Source: Planococcus salinarum
GTDB lineage: Bacteria; Bacillota; Bacilli; Bacillales_A; Planococcaceae
Reading direction: 5' to 3'
Assembly: GCF_007004625.1 (NCBI RefSeq)
Contig: NZ_VIFV01000015.1
Span: 1 to 64,000 of the forward strand
Length of the DNA: 64,000 nt
In this document: positions 37,971-46,758 of the stretch, one piece after another
How positions within the stretch are numbered: the first letter of the stretch is position 1
How the letters are laid out: every line of letters starts with the position of its first letter
Program-made: the position numbers and the translations under genes
Notes under the pieces: model-generated
The model's input: only the letters and a program-made list of their open reading frames with translations
What the model was told of the DNA's origin: nothing
Database searches by the model: none

Positions 37971-38810
37971 TTATTGTTCCAGGTATTCTTCCAATGTGAG
38001 GCCCGCTTCGAAAATTTCCGTTGCCACTTGTTTTCCGACATACCGGAAATGCCAGGATTCATGCATATAACCCGTCAACTGTTCTTTGCCTTCCGGGTAG
38101 CGCAGGATATAGCCATAGCGATGCGCGTTATCAGCTACCCATTTGCCGGCCTCCGTGTCACCAAAACTTGCTGCAGCCCAGTGCTGCTCCTGCCCGGTTT
38201 CGCCAATATCAAAGGCCAAGCCGGTCTGGTGCTCTGAAAAGCCGGGACGGGCACTGTAGCGATCAGCCTTTTCCTGACCGTCTTTTGCCACATACCCTTC
38301 ATACAATTCTTTCTGGCGTGTAAAGTCGCGGAAAGTACTGAAGGCAATCAAATCGATTCCCGCCTCCAACGCATCTGCCCGCATCTCATCAAAAGCGCTT
38401 TTCGCTTCCGGATTTACGCCAGGAGCATAATCAGATGGCAGCGGATTTTGTTTGTTCACCAGCAAAATGCCATCAACAATCGCCGGTTCTTCCGGCAACT
38501 CGATGGATTCCGGGTAGACAGTCGCATCTTTGACTTCTTCTTCCGCCACTTCTTCATCCGGTTCCGGTGTTACCGGCAGGTTGTCTTTGGCATCTTCCGC
38601 TTCTTCTTCCGGAATGACAACATCTTCTTCCTGCACTTCTTCAATTCGCTCTTCCGCATCATTCCCCGTCAACGCATCAAGGCTCCGCTCCATATCCCAA
38701 TCATGCAGATACATCCACACGGTGATGGACGCTGCAATCAGCAAAGCACCGATGATCAGGATCCATTTTATATAAGGTTTCTTGTTATTCATTGAATGGC
38801 GAGATTGCAT
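37971..38810 (-). CDS. D-alanyl-D-alanine carboxypeptidase (VanY/LdcB, M15B)
   Basis: A 279-residue membrane-anchored peptidase. An N-terminal signal anchor (about 14-37) is followed by a long acidic linker rich in glutamate (about 50-110) and an M15 domain with SEHQTGLAFDIG (zinc His/Asp) and ESWHFRYVG (Glu/His). It trims stem peptides of peptidoglycan outside the cell. The ATG at 38810 follows AAGGAG by eight bases. Confidence 0.92.
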   Translation of the reverse strand: MQSRHSMNNKKPYIKWILIIGALLIAASITVWMYLHDWDMERSLDALTGNDAEERIEEVQEEDVVIPEEEAEDAKDNLPVTPEPDEEVAEEEVKDATVYPESIELPEEPAIVDGILLVNKQNPLPSDYAPGVNPEAKSAFDEMRADALEAGIDLIAFSTFRDFTRQKELYEGYVAKDGQEKADRYSARPGFSEHQTGLAFDIGETGQEQHWAAASFGDTEAGKWVADNAHRYGYILRYPEGKEQLTGYMHESWHFRYVGKQVATEIFEAGLTLEEYLEQ

Positions 38811-38928
38811 AGTTCTCCTTCTTTCTCTCAAAGTCTTTATTATTCTAACACCTTTATGATTGAAATTCTCCCTATATCATCGAACTTTCGATATACTTGA
38901 AATGACTTTTTAGAGATTCGAGGTAACA

Positions 38929-40083
38929 ATGATGAACAACCAAAAATGGCTGTCACTTAATTTTTTTGCTTTCTTCTTTACCTGGGGAGTTTTTCTTCCT
39001 TATTGGACCGGCTGGCTGACAAACGATAAAGGACTCAGCGTTTCGGCGGCCAGCATCATCATGGGTGCCGGCATGATAGCCCGTTCCTTGTCGACTTTGC
39101 TGTTCTTTCCTCTGCTCACGCGCCTGTTTTCACTTGGCCGCCTCATGCAGATACTTGCCATTGCTTCACTCTTCATCATGGCACTGTATATACCGGCAAA
39201 TTCCTATACGCTGTTATTCGCCATTACGTTCCTCTTCAGCTTTATCTATCCGAACCTGCTGCCTGCGATAGAAAGCGGTGCAACCGTACTGATGCAGACA
39301 GACCGCATCCATTACGGCAAAAGCCGCTCCTTCGGCTCACTCGGCTATACCGTCGCATTGCTGATTGTCGGCATCGTGACCGCTCTTTGGCAGGAGCAGG
39401 CCATCCTGTGGGTCATGATGGCGGGCCTGCTGTTTATGGCTATCACGCAGTCGGCAGTTTCACCCGCACCTTTGTCAATAAAGCCGGAACCCAAAAACAA
39501 AGCCAGCAAAGATGCTGTCCGGCAACTGCTGAAATCGAAAGCGTTCCTGACGGTGCTGTCGGTTTCAATTCTCCTGCAGGGCGCGCATGCCGCTTATTAT
39601 AATTACGGCTTCATCTACTTGCAGGATATCGGCGTCAACAGTTTTTACATCGGCATCATTCTGAATGTCGCCATCATTTTTGAAATCGTCTTTTTTGCCA
39701 AAGCGGATACGTGGTTCGACAGGTGGAGCGTTTCTTCCATGTTCCTGTTGGCAGGCATCGGCTCCACGGTGCGCTGGATTCTGATTTTCCTGTTTCCGAC
39801 TGTCTGGGTCTTCATCTTTTCGCAGGTGCTGCATGCTTTATCATTCGGCGTCGCCCATTTCGCCTTTATCCGTTATATTTTCAAAAAACTTGATCCACTC
39901 CATATTCCGGCGGCCCAGGGCATGTATGCCGCCATCGCCATGAGCCTGAGTGTCGCGCTGCTGACCTTCATCGGCGGATTCCTTTACGAAATTTCGCCCG
40001 GCCTGTCGTTCCTTGGCATGATTACGTTCTCATTCCCGGCGGTTGTATTGGTTTTGCTAACCAGAAAGAAATTTTCCTATTAG
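38929..40083 (+). CDS. MFS transporter, LacY/HcaT-like (MFS_1_like)
   Basis: A 384-residue 12-helix transporter resembling the phenylpropionate-permease/nucleoside-symporter-like MFS group (SRSFGSLGYTVALLIVG is typical of helix 5). Substrate unknown. GAGGTAAC lies before two adjacent ATG codons; either may start. Confidence 0.85.
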   Translation: MMNNQKWLSLNFFAFFFTWGVFLPYWTGWLTNDKGLSVSAASIIMGAGMIARSLSTLLFFPLLTRLFSLGRLMQILAIASLFIMALYIPANSYTLLFAITFLFSFIYPNLLPAIESGATVLMQTDRIHYGKSRSFGSLGYTVALLIVGIVTALWQEQAILWVMMAGLLFMAITQSAVSPAPLSIKPEPKNKASKDAVRQLLKSKAFLTVLSVSILLQGAHAAYYNYGFIYLQDIGVNSFYIGIILNVAIIFEIVFFAKADTWFDRWSVSSMFLLAGIGSTVRWILIFLFPTVWVFIFSQVLHALSFGVAHFAFIRYIFKKLDPLHIPAAQGMYAAIAMSLSVALLTFIGGFLYEISPGLSFLGMITFSFPAVVLVLLTRKKFSY

Positions 40084-40159
40084 TTTTTCAGTCCACCCCC
40101 ATAAGCGTAGATTGCCCGTCGAATAAATGGACATCAACGCAACAAGGAGATGGACAAAA

Positions 40160-40273
40160 ATGAAACGAATTTCACAAAGCGATCTTCTCACTTTGATGGA
40201 TCGATTGGATCTTTTGTTAAATGAGCGCGAACAGGACAAGCGGCAATCACCAAACACTGCAGCTTCGGCATAG
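40160..40273 (+). CDS. small protein, 37 residues
   Basis: AAGGAGATGG lies ten bases before an ATG that opens a 37-codon frame: MKRISQSDLLTLMDRLDLLL then a polar tail ending AASA and TAG. The amphipathic, leucine-rich N-terminal helix suggests a protein-interaction peptide. It is followed 30 bases later by a strong terminator, so it probably forms the end of the MFS transcript or its own short mRNA. Unknown function. Confidence 0.65.
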   Translation: MKRISQSDLLTLMDRLDLLLNEREQDKRQSPNTAASA

Positions 40274-40305
40274 GAAGACTTCAAGGAAAAATAATATAGT
40301 ATGAA

Positions 40306-40345
40306 AAAAACAGCGCAATCCCTTAAAAAGGATTGCGCTGTTTTT
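40306..40345. terminator. bidirectional terminator at 40.3 kb
   Basis: AAAAACAGCGCAATCC / GGATTGCGCTGTTTTT perfect stem with runs on both sides. Confidence 0.92.
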
Positions 40346-40362
40346 AATTGGAAATATGTTAT

Positions 40363-40608
40363 TTAGAAAAGAATCGTTCCAAGCACCACGAAAAACAGGA
40401 TGCCGAAGATAACGGCCATGGCCAACATCCATTTTGCTTCCCTGTCCATGCCCTGGGCTTTCATCTGGCGATACCTGAAAGTATTGGTCATTACGAACAG
40501 CACTGTCATGAAGAGCACCGCGATATCCATATAACCCAGAATCAGGAAAACGACAGCCAGCACGCTGAGTGTTGCAATCCCGATGCCTTGAAGCACTTTT
40601 AAACTCAT
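40363..40608 (-). CDS. small membrane protein, 81 residues
   Basis: An 81-residue protein with three hydrophobic segments (about 10-28, 30-43 and 62-80) separated by a basic loop (TFRYRQMKAQGMDREAK). GGGGAG precedes the ATG at 40608 by eight bases; the longer frame lacks a site. It is just downstream of yidC, so it may be an inserted client or partner; function unknown. Confidence 0.8.
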   Translation of the reverse strand: MSLKVLQGIGIATLSVLAVVFLILGYMDIAVLFMTVLFVMTNTFRYRQMKAQGMDREAKWMLAMAVIFGILFFVVLGTILF

Positions 40609-40621
40609 TTGCTTTACTCCC

Positions 40622-40652
40622 CCTAAAAAGAAAGCCGGCATCGGATGCCGGC
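40622..40652 (-). terminator. hairpin between yidC and the small membrane gene
   Basis: GCCGGCATC / GATGCCGGC stem (40634-40652) followed on the minus strand by TTTCTTTTTAG. Its tail reaches the next gene's ribosome-binding site, so partial read-through is plausible. Confidence 0.75.
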
Positions 40653-40661
40653 GAGCTTCTA

Positions 40662-41489
40662 TTATTTTTTCTTTTCCAAATCCACTTTTTCTTGTTCTTT
40701 CTCTTCTTCACCTTCTTCATCTTCCACTGCTTCCAATGCGATTTCCGGATGATTGGAATAGAATTTCCGGCCGATGAACGTCTGGATAATCAGCAGAATA
40801 CCACCGACAGTCCAGTAAACCGGCAGGGCCGCCATTGAAGTGAATGAAATGAACATGATCATGATCGGTGAAATGTAAATGAACATTTTCATCTGTTTCT
40901 GTTGCTGTTCAGGCATCGTCCAAAGTGATACTTTGGCCTGATAGAAGTATACGGCACCGGCTATCAGCGTCATGGCAATATCCGGTTCGCCCAGGTTAAA
41001 CCACAGGAATTCGTGCGATCGCACTTCCGGCGAGTAAAGAATGGCAAAATACAAGCCCATGACGATCGGCATTTGGATAACTACCGGCAGACATCCCATA
41101 TTCAATGGATTGACTTCATATTTTTTGTAAAGCCCCATCATTTGCTGTTGAAGCTTCATCTGTTCTTCTTTGTCTTTCGTCTCTTTCAGGCGTTTCTGGA
41201 TGTCTTCCATTTCCGGACGCATTTTATCCATTTTGACTTTCATCCCCTGCTGGCGTTTATACGTGCGCAGCATGAATGGCATCAGCACCAACCGGATTAC
41301 GACTGTGATGGCCACAATGGCAAGGCCGTAACTGCCGCCAAAGAGGTTCCCGAGGTAGTCGAGGGAGAAATCGAATGGTGCGACAAAAAAGCTATAGAAA
41401 AAGCCTTCTTTATTTTCAATAGCCGCACAGCCACTCAGGAAAAGCACCGCAACTGTAAGCATCGACATTAATATTAATTTCTTTTTCAA
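40662..41489 (-). CDS. yidC: YidC/OxaA membrane protein insertase
   Basis: A ~275-residue Gram-positive YidC lipoprotein: signal peptide with lipobox LSGC (lipidated Cys about residue 21), five membrane helices, the conserved arginine in VVIRLVLMP, and a charged cytosolic tail rich in glutamate and lysine. It inserts membrane proteins with or without SecYEG. Three start codons are possible; the TTG at 41489 has AAGGTG at six bases and is preferred over GTG at 41504. A good promoter lies upstream. The gene is not next to rnpA, so it is probably a second, YqjG/OxaA2-like copy. Confidence 0.93.
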   Translation of the reverse strand: MKKKLILMSMLTVAVLFLSGCAAIENKEGFFYSFFVAPFDFSLDYLGNLFGGSYGLAIVAITVVIRLVLMPFMLRTYKRQQGMKVKMDKMRPEMEDIQKRLKETKDKEEQMKLQQQMMGLYKKYEVNPLNMGCLPVVIQMPIVMGLYFAILYSPEVRSHEFLWFNLGEPDIAMTLIAGAVYFYQAKVSLWTMPEQQQKQMKMFIYISPIMIMFISFTSMAALPVYWTVGGILLIIQTFIGRKFYSNHPEIALEAVEDEEGEEEKEQEKVDLEKKK

Positions 41490-41522
41490 ATTAGTCACCT
41501 TCACCTTTTTAAACTATTAAGA

Positions 41523-41552
41523 AGTATACCGCATACGGAGAGCATATTTCAA
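41523..41552 (-). promoter_or_regulatory. sigma-A promoter of yidC
   Basis: On the minus strand TTGAAA (41547-41552), 18 bases, TATACT (41523-41528); five of six in each box. Confidence 0.7.
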
Positions 41553-41610
41553 ACTACGAAAAGATGCCGTCCAATTTTCACCACTGGATTTGACAGGATT
41601 GTGGCTGTGA

Positions 41611-41732
41611 GAAAAGCGAAAGCGACCGCTAAGCTCTCAAAGGCATAAGACAATCTGGCGAAGTGGCGCTCTTTGGCACGCAGCCAGAGTGGCTTATAAC
41701 CCGAAGAGCTGGGCCGCTGGAGCCTGGACACC
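41611..41732 (-). repeat. structured intergenic repeat, copy R2
   Basis: A 122-base unit, minus orientation, starting TGTCCAGGCTCCAGCGGCC and ending GTCGCTTTCGCTTTTC. The centre folds as TCTGGC...TGCC-AAAGAGC-GCCA...GCCAGA. It is directly joined to copy R3. Confidence 0.85.
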
Positions 41733-41856
41733 GAAAAGCGACAGCGCCCGTTAAGCCCCGATAAGCGCTGGAGGGTTTACCAGGCATGGCGTCCTTTTGC
41801 CATGAATGGTAAATCCGAAGCGACTCGAGGGGCTGGGCCGCTGGAGCCTGGACACC
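41733..41856 (-). repeat. structured intergenic repeat, copy R3
   Basis: A 124-base unit head-to-tail with R2. The outer helix is GCCC-A-GCCCC / GGGGC-GGGC and the inner one TTTACCA..CATGGC / GCCATG..TGGTAAA. Both differ in sequence from R2 but keep pairing. Confidence 0.85.
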
Positions 41857-41885
41857 AGAAATTCACCAGCCTGCAAAAAGCCCAT

Positions 41886-41911
41886 AAAAAAAAGGGAGAA
41901 TTTCTTCTCCC
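41886..41911 (-). terminator. terminator of the AraC-family gene
   Basis: GGGAGAA / TTCTCCC stem (41894-41911) followed by eight T on the minus strand. Confidence 0.9.
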
Positions 41912-42696
41912 TACTTAGCGTTCGGCAATGTATATCTGAAATAAGGAATATGCTGGCTGTCGCGGAATTGCTTCGGCGTCACCGTCGTATATTTCTTGAA
42001 AATGCGGGTGAAATAGCTTTGGTTGCAGAAATGGAATTGTTTGGAAATTTCAGAGATCCCTTTATCTGAATGGCGAAGGTAATGCTGCGACTCTTCAACC
42101 CGGCGCACATTGAGGTATTCGACCAAAGTGATGCCTGCATGTTCACGGAAAATCCGTGACAGATGGCTTGTTGAAATGTGGAAATGCTTGGCAACGTCTT
42201 CAACAGACAAATCGCGTTCCACTTCATCGTTAATGAACATAACGACTTTGTTTACTGTCTGATGGCCGAACGACGGCTGTTTGCGCTCTGAAATAACGGA
42301 AATGAAGAATTCGATCAGTTCGTCCGCAACGTACAGAAACTCTGAATCGTTCATGCGATTATCCACAAGTTCGATGCAGGCATTATTGAAAGCGAAAGCT
42401 TTTTTCGGCGGCACACGCATTTCAAAAAGTTTTCGTGCCATCACTGATGAAAGAACTATGTAATAATTCCGGATTGCGCGGATTGTATCTTTTCCGGCAT
42501 GCAATGAAATCATGTCGATCAACGCACGAAGTGTCTCTTTCGCTTTTTCTTTTTCCAAATGGTGTATTTCATAGATTAATTGAGTTTCGGTTTCAAAAAA
42601 CTTTTCCAGGCCATCGTATTGGTTGAGGTTTTCGCTCTCTGCCATAAAAATCTTGGAAATCGTCTCCTGAATTGTTGGTACAGCAATTATATTCAT
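41911..42696 (-). CDS. AraC-family transcriptional regulator
   Basis: A 261-residue regulator. The last ~100 residues form the double helix-turn-helix of AraC/XylS proteins (SVEDVAKHFHISTSHLSRIFREHAG in part, then GISEISKQFHFCNQSYFTRIFKK). The N-terminal ~150 residues are helical and do not look like a cupin, so the signal is unknown. ATG at 42696 follows GGGGAAAAG; the longer frame is not supported. It has no divergent partner gene. Confidence 0.9.
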   Translation of the reverse strand: MNIIAVPTIQETISKIFMAESENLNQYDGLEKFFETETQLIYEIHHLEKEKAKETLRALIDMISLHAGKDTIRAIRNYYIVLSSVMARKLFEMRVPPKKAFAFNNACIELVDNRMNDSEFLYVADELIEFFISVISERKQPSFGHQTVNKVVMFINDEVERDLSVEDVAKHFHISTSHLSRIFREHAGITLVEYLNVRRVEESQHYLRHSDKGISEISKQFHFCNQSYFTRIFKKYTTVTPKQFRDSQHIPYFRYTLPNAK

Positions 42697-42979
42697 CTTT
42701 TCCCCGTCTTTCTTTTTACAAGTTTTTGCATTCACTGTATTAACTATATACTGAAACAATAAATAAGGACACAGTTTTGCTTAATAATATATAAATTTTT
42801 AAGCAATATGATCTACTACCTATGTCCCATCCGCAAATTTATCAGGAAATATATTCCCAAAATATATACTAAAGATACCGCAATTATCGTAAAAAATCTC
42901 GCTTTTCTTCTAAAAGTAACATACTTTTAATATAACTGAAACCTGCTATGCCTCCTGCAATATAACACAATTCATTATT
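42697..42979 (-). pseudogene. AT-rich gap with possible broken small membrane ORF
   Basis: This 283-base gap is AT-rich compared with its neighbours. On the minus strand, right after the lipid kinase stop, one frame reads NELCYIAGGIAGFSYIK then stops, and another frame downstream reads RKARFFTIIAVSLVYILG followed by IYFLINLRMGHR and a stop. Joined by a frameshift they would make a two-helix membrane protein of ~65 residues. No clear ribosome-binding site is present, so this is a weak call. Confidence 0.25.
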
Positions 42980-43885
42980 TTACTCTTCTAATTCCTCTTT
43001 TTCCGGTGGAATAAGTGCCCGGATATGGCGTGGCAGAACTTCGATTTTGAAAGGCGTGACACACCCTTCATCTCCATCAATATTACAAAGCAGCGGCTCT
43101 TTGGTTCTTATCACAACTTTTGTGGTGTGGATTGCTTCGACTGCGGGATCATCCTCCAGTTTCCCCCTCCACAATGCTCCCGCCATACGGACGAATCCGG
43201 CAAGCTTGGCGTGTTCCACGATATAAAGATGGAGAAGCCCATCATCCGTCAACGCCTCGGGTGCCAGTTTTTCAAAGCCACCCACCGAGTTGGTCAAAGC
43301 CACGAGGACCAGTTTTGCATCCCCTTCCCAAACCCCATAGTCATGCTCAACTTCGAAATGCGTTTCTTCTTCTGAAGTGATCGCTTTGATCCCTTCTATG
43401 AAATAGGCGAGCGCGCCAAGTCGTGTCTTTTGTTCTGGTGTAACGGACGAAGTGGATTCCGCAACGTCACCGATCGCCAATATATTCATGAAATACAGAT
43501 CGCCGACTTTGGCAATGTCCACGGCTTTCTCTCTGCCCACCTTCAAAGCTTCAATCGCTTCTTCGGGATCCAGGGAAATTCCGAGGGCACGGGCAAAATC
43601 ATTGACGGTCCCAAGCGGGATCAAAGAAAACAAAGGTTTATGAGACTGCTCCGCAAGACCCGAAACCGCTTCATTGATTGTGCCGTCTCCGCCCATCGCC
43701 ACAACAAAGTCGTATTTCTGCTCACAGGCTTCCTGTGCAAAGTTGGTGGCGTCCCTTTGTTTTTCCGTCTCTTTAGTATCGACAATATATCCCATTTCTT
43801 TAAGTGTTTTTTCAACATTTTCTTTGTAATCGGCTGCTTTTTCTTTTCCTGCAGATGGATTCAATATGAACATAGCCTTTTTCAT
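42980..43885 (-). CDS. diacylglycerol/lipid kinase (DAGK_cat family)
   Basis: A 301-residue soluble lipid kinase with NPSAGK at the N-terminus, the catalytic GGDGTINEAVSGL (about 64-76) and PLGTVNDFARALG. The family includes DgkB and YtlR/BmrU-like kinases, which phosphorylate diacylglycerol or related lipids at the membrane. The exact lipid is not determined. Ribosome-binding site GGAGGG precedes the ATG. Confidence 0.9.
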   Translation of the reverse strand: MKKAMFILNPSAGKEKAADYKENVEKTLKEMGYIVDTKETEKQRDATNFAQEACEQKYDFVVAMGGDGTINEAVSGLAEQSHKPLFSLIPLGTVNDFARALGISLDPEEAIEALKVGREKAVDIAKVGDLYFMNILAIGDVAESTSSVTPEQKTRLGALAYFIEGIKAITSEEETHFEVEHDYGVWEGDAKLVLVALTNSVGGFEKLAPEALTDDGLLHLYIVEHAKLAGFVRMAGALWRGKLEDDPAVEAIHTTKVVIRTKEPLLCNIDGDEGCVTPFKIEVLPRHIRALIPPEKEELEE

Positions 43886-43936
43886 CTTTTTCCCTCCAGA
43901 TGGTATAATGTATTAATTGAATTACTAACTTTTATA

Positions 43937-43965
43937 GCGGTATTCCGCAAACCAGCGCCGAAGCG
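43937..43965. repeat. 29-base dispersed repeat, copy 1
   Basis: GCGGTATTCCGCAAACCAGC then GCCGAAGCG. A copy at 57195-57223 matches at 27 of 29 bases. It lies in the divergent region between the lipid kinase and an MFS gene. Confidence 0.7.
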
Positions 43966-44074
43966 ACTTATATGAATTTCGGCCTTATATCAGCTTCATT
44001 ATTTCTATTTACCCTTTTATCAGCCTGTCTTAATCCATTAATTTTTCATTACTTCCAGGGAATGAGGAACACCA

Positions 44075-45202
44075 ATGCAAGTTTTCATCTACATTATCAT
44101 TTTCTTTGCTTTTTTCGATCTTTTTGCCCAATTGCCGATCATCAGTCCATTTGCAATCGAGCTCCAGGCAACACCTTTTTTGACCGGCCTCGCTGTCGGT
44201 ATGTATTCGCTTTCCAATACATTCGGAAATATAGTTTCCGGTATTTTCTCTGATAGAAAAGGGCCTTTCGCGATTCTGGTTGCCGGATTGCTGCTGACAG
44301 CTTCTTTTCTCTTTACATACACGCTTGCAGAGGGGCCTTACAGCCTTCTTGCCATCCGGTTCCTGCACGGATTGGCAGCGGGGCTGATCATCCCTGCCGC
44401 ATTCACCTACCTGGCTAACCGGACGGACCGGAGCCGCCGGGGAAAAGGTGCCGCTGTTTCGGGTGCTTTTGTCGGACTGGCCGCCATCATCGGACCTGCA
44501 TATGGAGCAATCCTTTCCAGCCGGTCAAGCGTCCCGGAAACCATGACGGTGACGGGTCTTATGCTCCTCGTCCTTGGCCTTTTATCTTTTTTCCTGTTAA
44601 ATCGCCAGGTTATAAAGAAAGAAAAGCTTCCCCCCGAACCGCTTACTGTCGGCATGATCCTTCTGAATTCGGGGTTATTGCGGGCCTTCATGGGGGCCTT
44701 TTTCCTGATGTTTTCGCAAGGTGTACTCGCTTATATGCTTCCTCTGAAAGTTTCCGGACTGGAGTTACCCGCCCAAATGAGCGGACTGTTGCTGAGCGTA
44801 TTTGGTATTGCAGCCATTCTGGTATTCCTGCTTCCGGTGAACCGTATGTTTGATAGCGTAAAACCCATCTATACATTAATAGCCGGATTCCTTATCATGG
44901 GCAGTTCGCTCTTCCTGCTAAGTGCCGTTTCCGCCGCTTTCATGCTTTACTTCAGCATGATCACCTACGGCATCGGCTTCGCACTCTTGTTCCCTTCCAT
45001 CAATTCCTTGCTGATTGATTCTACAACAGCGCGTTCGCGGGGCAAGGCCTATGGCTATTTTTATGCATTTTTTTCAATCGGTGTTGTGGCAGGTTCTTCT
45101 TTTACAGGGGCGTTGGCCCTGAGTGCTGACCGGGGATTTGTCACCAGCGGCGTGTTGCTGGTAAGTGCCGCTGCAGTTAACCTGGCCACTATCCGAAAAT
45201 GA
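44075..45202 (+). CDS. MFS transporter
   Basis: A 375-residue 12-helix MFS protein of the drug:H+ antiporter type (motif A NIVSGIFSDRKGPF; helix 5 IIGPAYGAILSSR). Substrate unknown. The ATG at 44075 follows GGGAATGAGG. It is divergent from the lipid kinase and convergent with the YtxH-like gene. Confidence 0.87.
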   Translation: MQVFIYIIIFFAFFDLFAQLPIISPFAIELQATPFLTGLAVGMYSLSNTFGNIVSGIFSDRKGPFAILVAGLLLTASFLFTYTLAEGPYSLLAIRFLHGLAAGLIIPAAFTYLANRTDRSRRGKGAAVSGAFVGLAAIIGPAYGAILSSRSSVPETMTVTGLMLLVLGLLSFFLLNRQVIKKEKLPPEPLTVGMILLNSGLLRAFMGAFFLMFSQGVLAYMLPLKVSGLELPAQMSGLLLSVFGIAAILVFLLPVNRMFDSVKPIYTLIAGFLIMGSSLFLLSAVSAAFMLYFSMITYGIGFALLFPSINSLLIDSTTARSRGKAYGYFYAFFSIGVVAGSSFTGALALSADRGFVTSGVLLVSAAAVNLATIRK

Positions 45203-45207
45203 GACCA

Positions 45208-45234
45208 AAAATAAAAGGTGGTCAATGGACCACC
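45208..45234 (-). terminator. terminator of the YtxH-like gene
   Basis: GGTGGTC / GACCACC stem (45217-45234) followed by TTTTATTTTT on the minus strand. Confidence 0.8.
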
Positions 45235-45237
45235 CTG

Positions 45238-45639
45238 TCAGATATTATCGGTATTTATTCTAGGTTCTGGCGTTACGGATTCGGTATCTTCCTTTTTTTC
45301 CTCGTTTGTATCATTCGGCGATAATTTCTTTTTGTCTTCTTTCTGCTGTTTTTCTTTCTGCTCTTCTTCCTGCTGTTCTTCTTCGTTGTAATATTGCACC
45401 GATGTCATTGCGCCTTCTGAAACCATTTTGTTTTCCCGTGGTTCATCCGGTTTAGATCCATCATGCGCTGTTTTCTTATCGTCTTCGAGGTTTTGAGATT
45501 CCATATATGAATTCACCTTCTCTTTCGCATTATTAAAAGCCAACGTCGCTTTTTCACGATTTTCCGGGTTTTTGAAATAAGTGTAGGCTCCTACAGCCAA
45601 ACCTGCCAACAGCAGGCCTTTGCCTTTCCCTTTTGCCAT
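45238..45639 (-). CDS. YtxH-like small stress protein
   Basis: A 133-residue protein with a short hydrophobic N-terminus (GLLLAGLAVGAYTYF), a helical segment and a long acidic, glutamine/glutamate/lysine-rich tail (about 90-133) that is probably disordered. It resembles YtxH-domain proteins in layout. Function unknown. A strong sigma-B promoter precedes it, so it is likely a general stress protein. ATG at 45639 follows GGAG by eight bases. Confidence 0.78.
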   Translation of the reverse strand: MAKGKGKGLLLAGLAVGAYTYFKNPENREKATLAFNNAKEKVNSYMESQNLEDDKKTAHDGSKPDEPRENKMVSEGAMTSVQYYNEEEQQEEEQKEKQQKEDKKKLSPNDTNEEKKEDTESVTPEPRINTDNI

Positions 45640-45678
45640 CCGATCCACTCCTCTGCGATTTAATGTCTTCTATAATAT

Positions 45679-45703
45679 ATACCCTTTTCCACCTGATTTA
45701 ATC
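45679..45703 (-). promoter_or_regulatory. predicted sigma-B promoter of the YtxH-like gene
   Basis: On the minus strand GATTAA (45698-45703), 13 bases, GGGTAT (45679-45684): five and six of six matches, 40 bases before the ATG. Confidence 0.75.
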
Positions 45704-45725
45704 TCTTTCGCATAGCATTCCATAA

Positions 45726-46172
45726 TCAGGCTTTGTCCAGCTTCATATCCAGATGGGGGATGCCGTCTTCGTCATAAACATCCGATATCGGATCGAAGCC
45801 GAATGACTGATAGAATTCCTTCAAATAGAGCTGTCCCTGCAGGCGGATTTCTTCGGACCGCCATTCTGTGAAAATAAAATCGATGCTTCGGCGGATAAGC
45901 TCTCTGGCAAGTCCCCGGCCCCTGGCATCCGGGCTTACGATTACCCGGCCGATGGATGGCACCCCGTATTTAACTTCACCTGGAAGGAGTCTCGCATAAG
46001 CCAATATTTTGCCGTTTTCCCTGTAAGCCAAATGAACCGATTCCTGGTCCAGGTTGTCGAGTTCGGGATACGGACAATTCTGTTCAACCACAAAAACATC
46101 CACCCGCAGCTTCAGCATTTCATAAAGTTCCGCAGCAGTGAGTTCTTCGAATCTATATAGTTTCCACGTCAA
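45726..46172 (-). CDS. ElaA-type GNAT acetyltransferase
   Basis: A ~148-residue GNAT protein of the ElaA group: LRVDVFVVEQNCPYPELD near the N-terminus and acetyl-CoA loop SPDARGRGLARELI (about 85-98). Substrate unknown. GGAGG is only one base before an ATG (46178) but eight before an in-frame TTG (46172), which is taken as the start. Confidence 0.87.
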   Translation of the reverse strand: MTWKLYRFEELTAAELYEMLKLRVDVFVVEQNCPYPELDNLDQESVHLAYRENGKILAYARLLPGEVKYGVPSIGRVIVSPDARGRGLARELIRRSIDFIFTEWRSEEIRLQGQLYLKEFYQSFGFDPISDVYDEDGIPHLDMKLDKA

Positions 46173-46266
46173 ATGCATTCCCTCCTTTAGTCTCTATTAT
46201 TCCACATCAGTGGCTATTCATGGGGAATTTTGATATGATGACGAAAAGAATTTCAGAGGTGATTGC

Positions 46267-46758
46267 ATGATTCGTACAGGTACTGCCCAAGATATAACGG
46301 CTGTTCAGGAAATTGCCCAGATCAGCTGGACTGACACTTACCAAGACATTATCCCTGTGAATATACAACAGAATTTCCTAGATAAATCCTATTCCGTCCC
46401 AATGATGGAAATGCGCTTGAAAAAGACAATCCTGCTTTTGGCGGAACATGAAGGGCAACCCGTCGGCTTTGCCAACTTTACAAAACTCGACGACGACGGC
46501 GATGCAGAATTGATCGCCCTGTATATGAAACCCGAGCACCAACGCAACGGCTACGGCAAAAAACTGCTAGACAGCGGATTGGCTTATCTTTTGGATGGCT
46601 CGAACCTGTTTGTTTATGTGGAGAGTGAAAATCTTAAAGGCCGCAGTTTTTATGAAGCGAACGGTTTTGAATTTGTGGAAGAGTTCGAGGAATTATTCGA
46701 AGGCCATCCATTGCAGACAGCCAAATACGTGTATAATTTGAAAGCACCCGCTCTGTGA
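46267..46758 (+). CDS. GNAT acetyltransferase
   Basis: A 163-residue GNAT N-acetyltransferase with the acetyl-CoA motif MKPEHQRNGYGKKLL (about 95-110) and a C-terminal NLKGRSFYEANGFE. It resembles small-molecule or polyamine acetyltransferases; substrate not known. AGAGGTGATTGC precedes the ATG. Confidence 0.88.
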   Translation: MIRTGTAQDITAVQEIAQISWTDTYQDIIPVNIQQNFLDKSYSVPMMEMRLKKTILLLAEHEGQPVGFANFTKLDDDGDAELIALYMKPEHQRNGYGKKLLDSGLAYLLDGSNLFVYVESENLKGRSFYEANGFEFVEEFEELFEGHPLQTAKYVYNLKAPAL

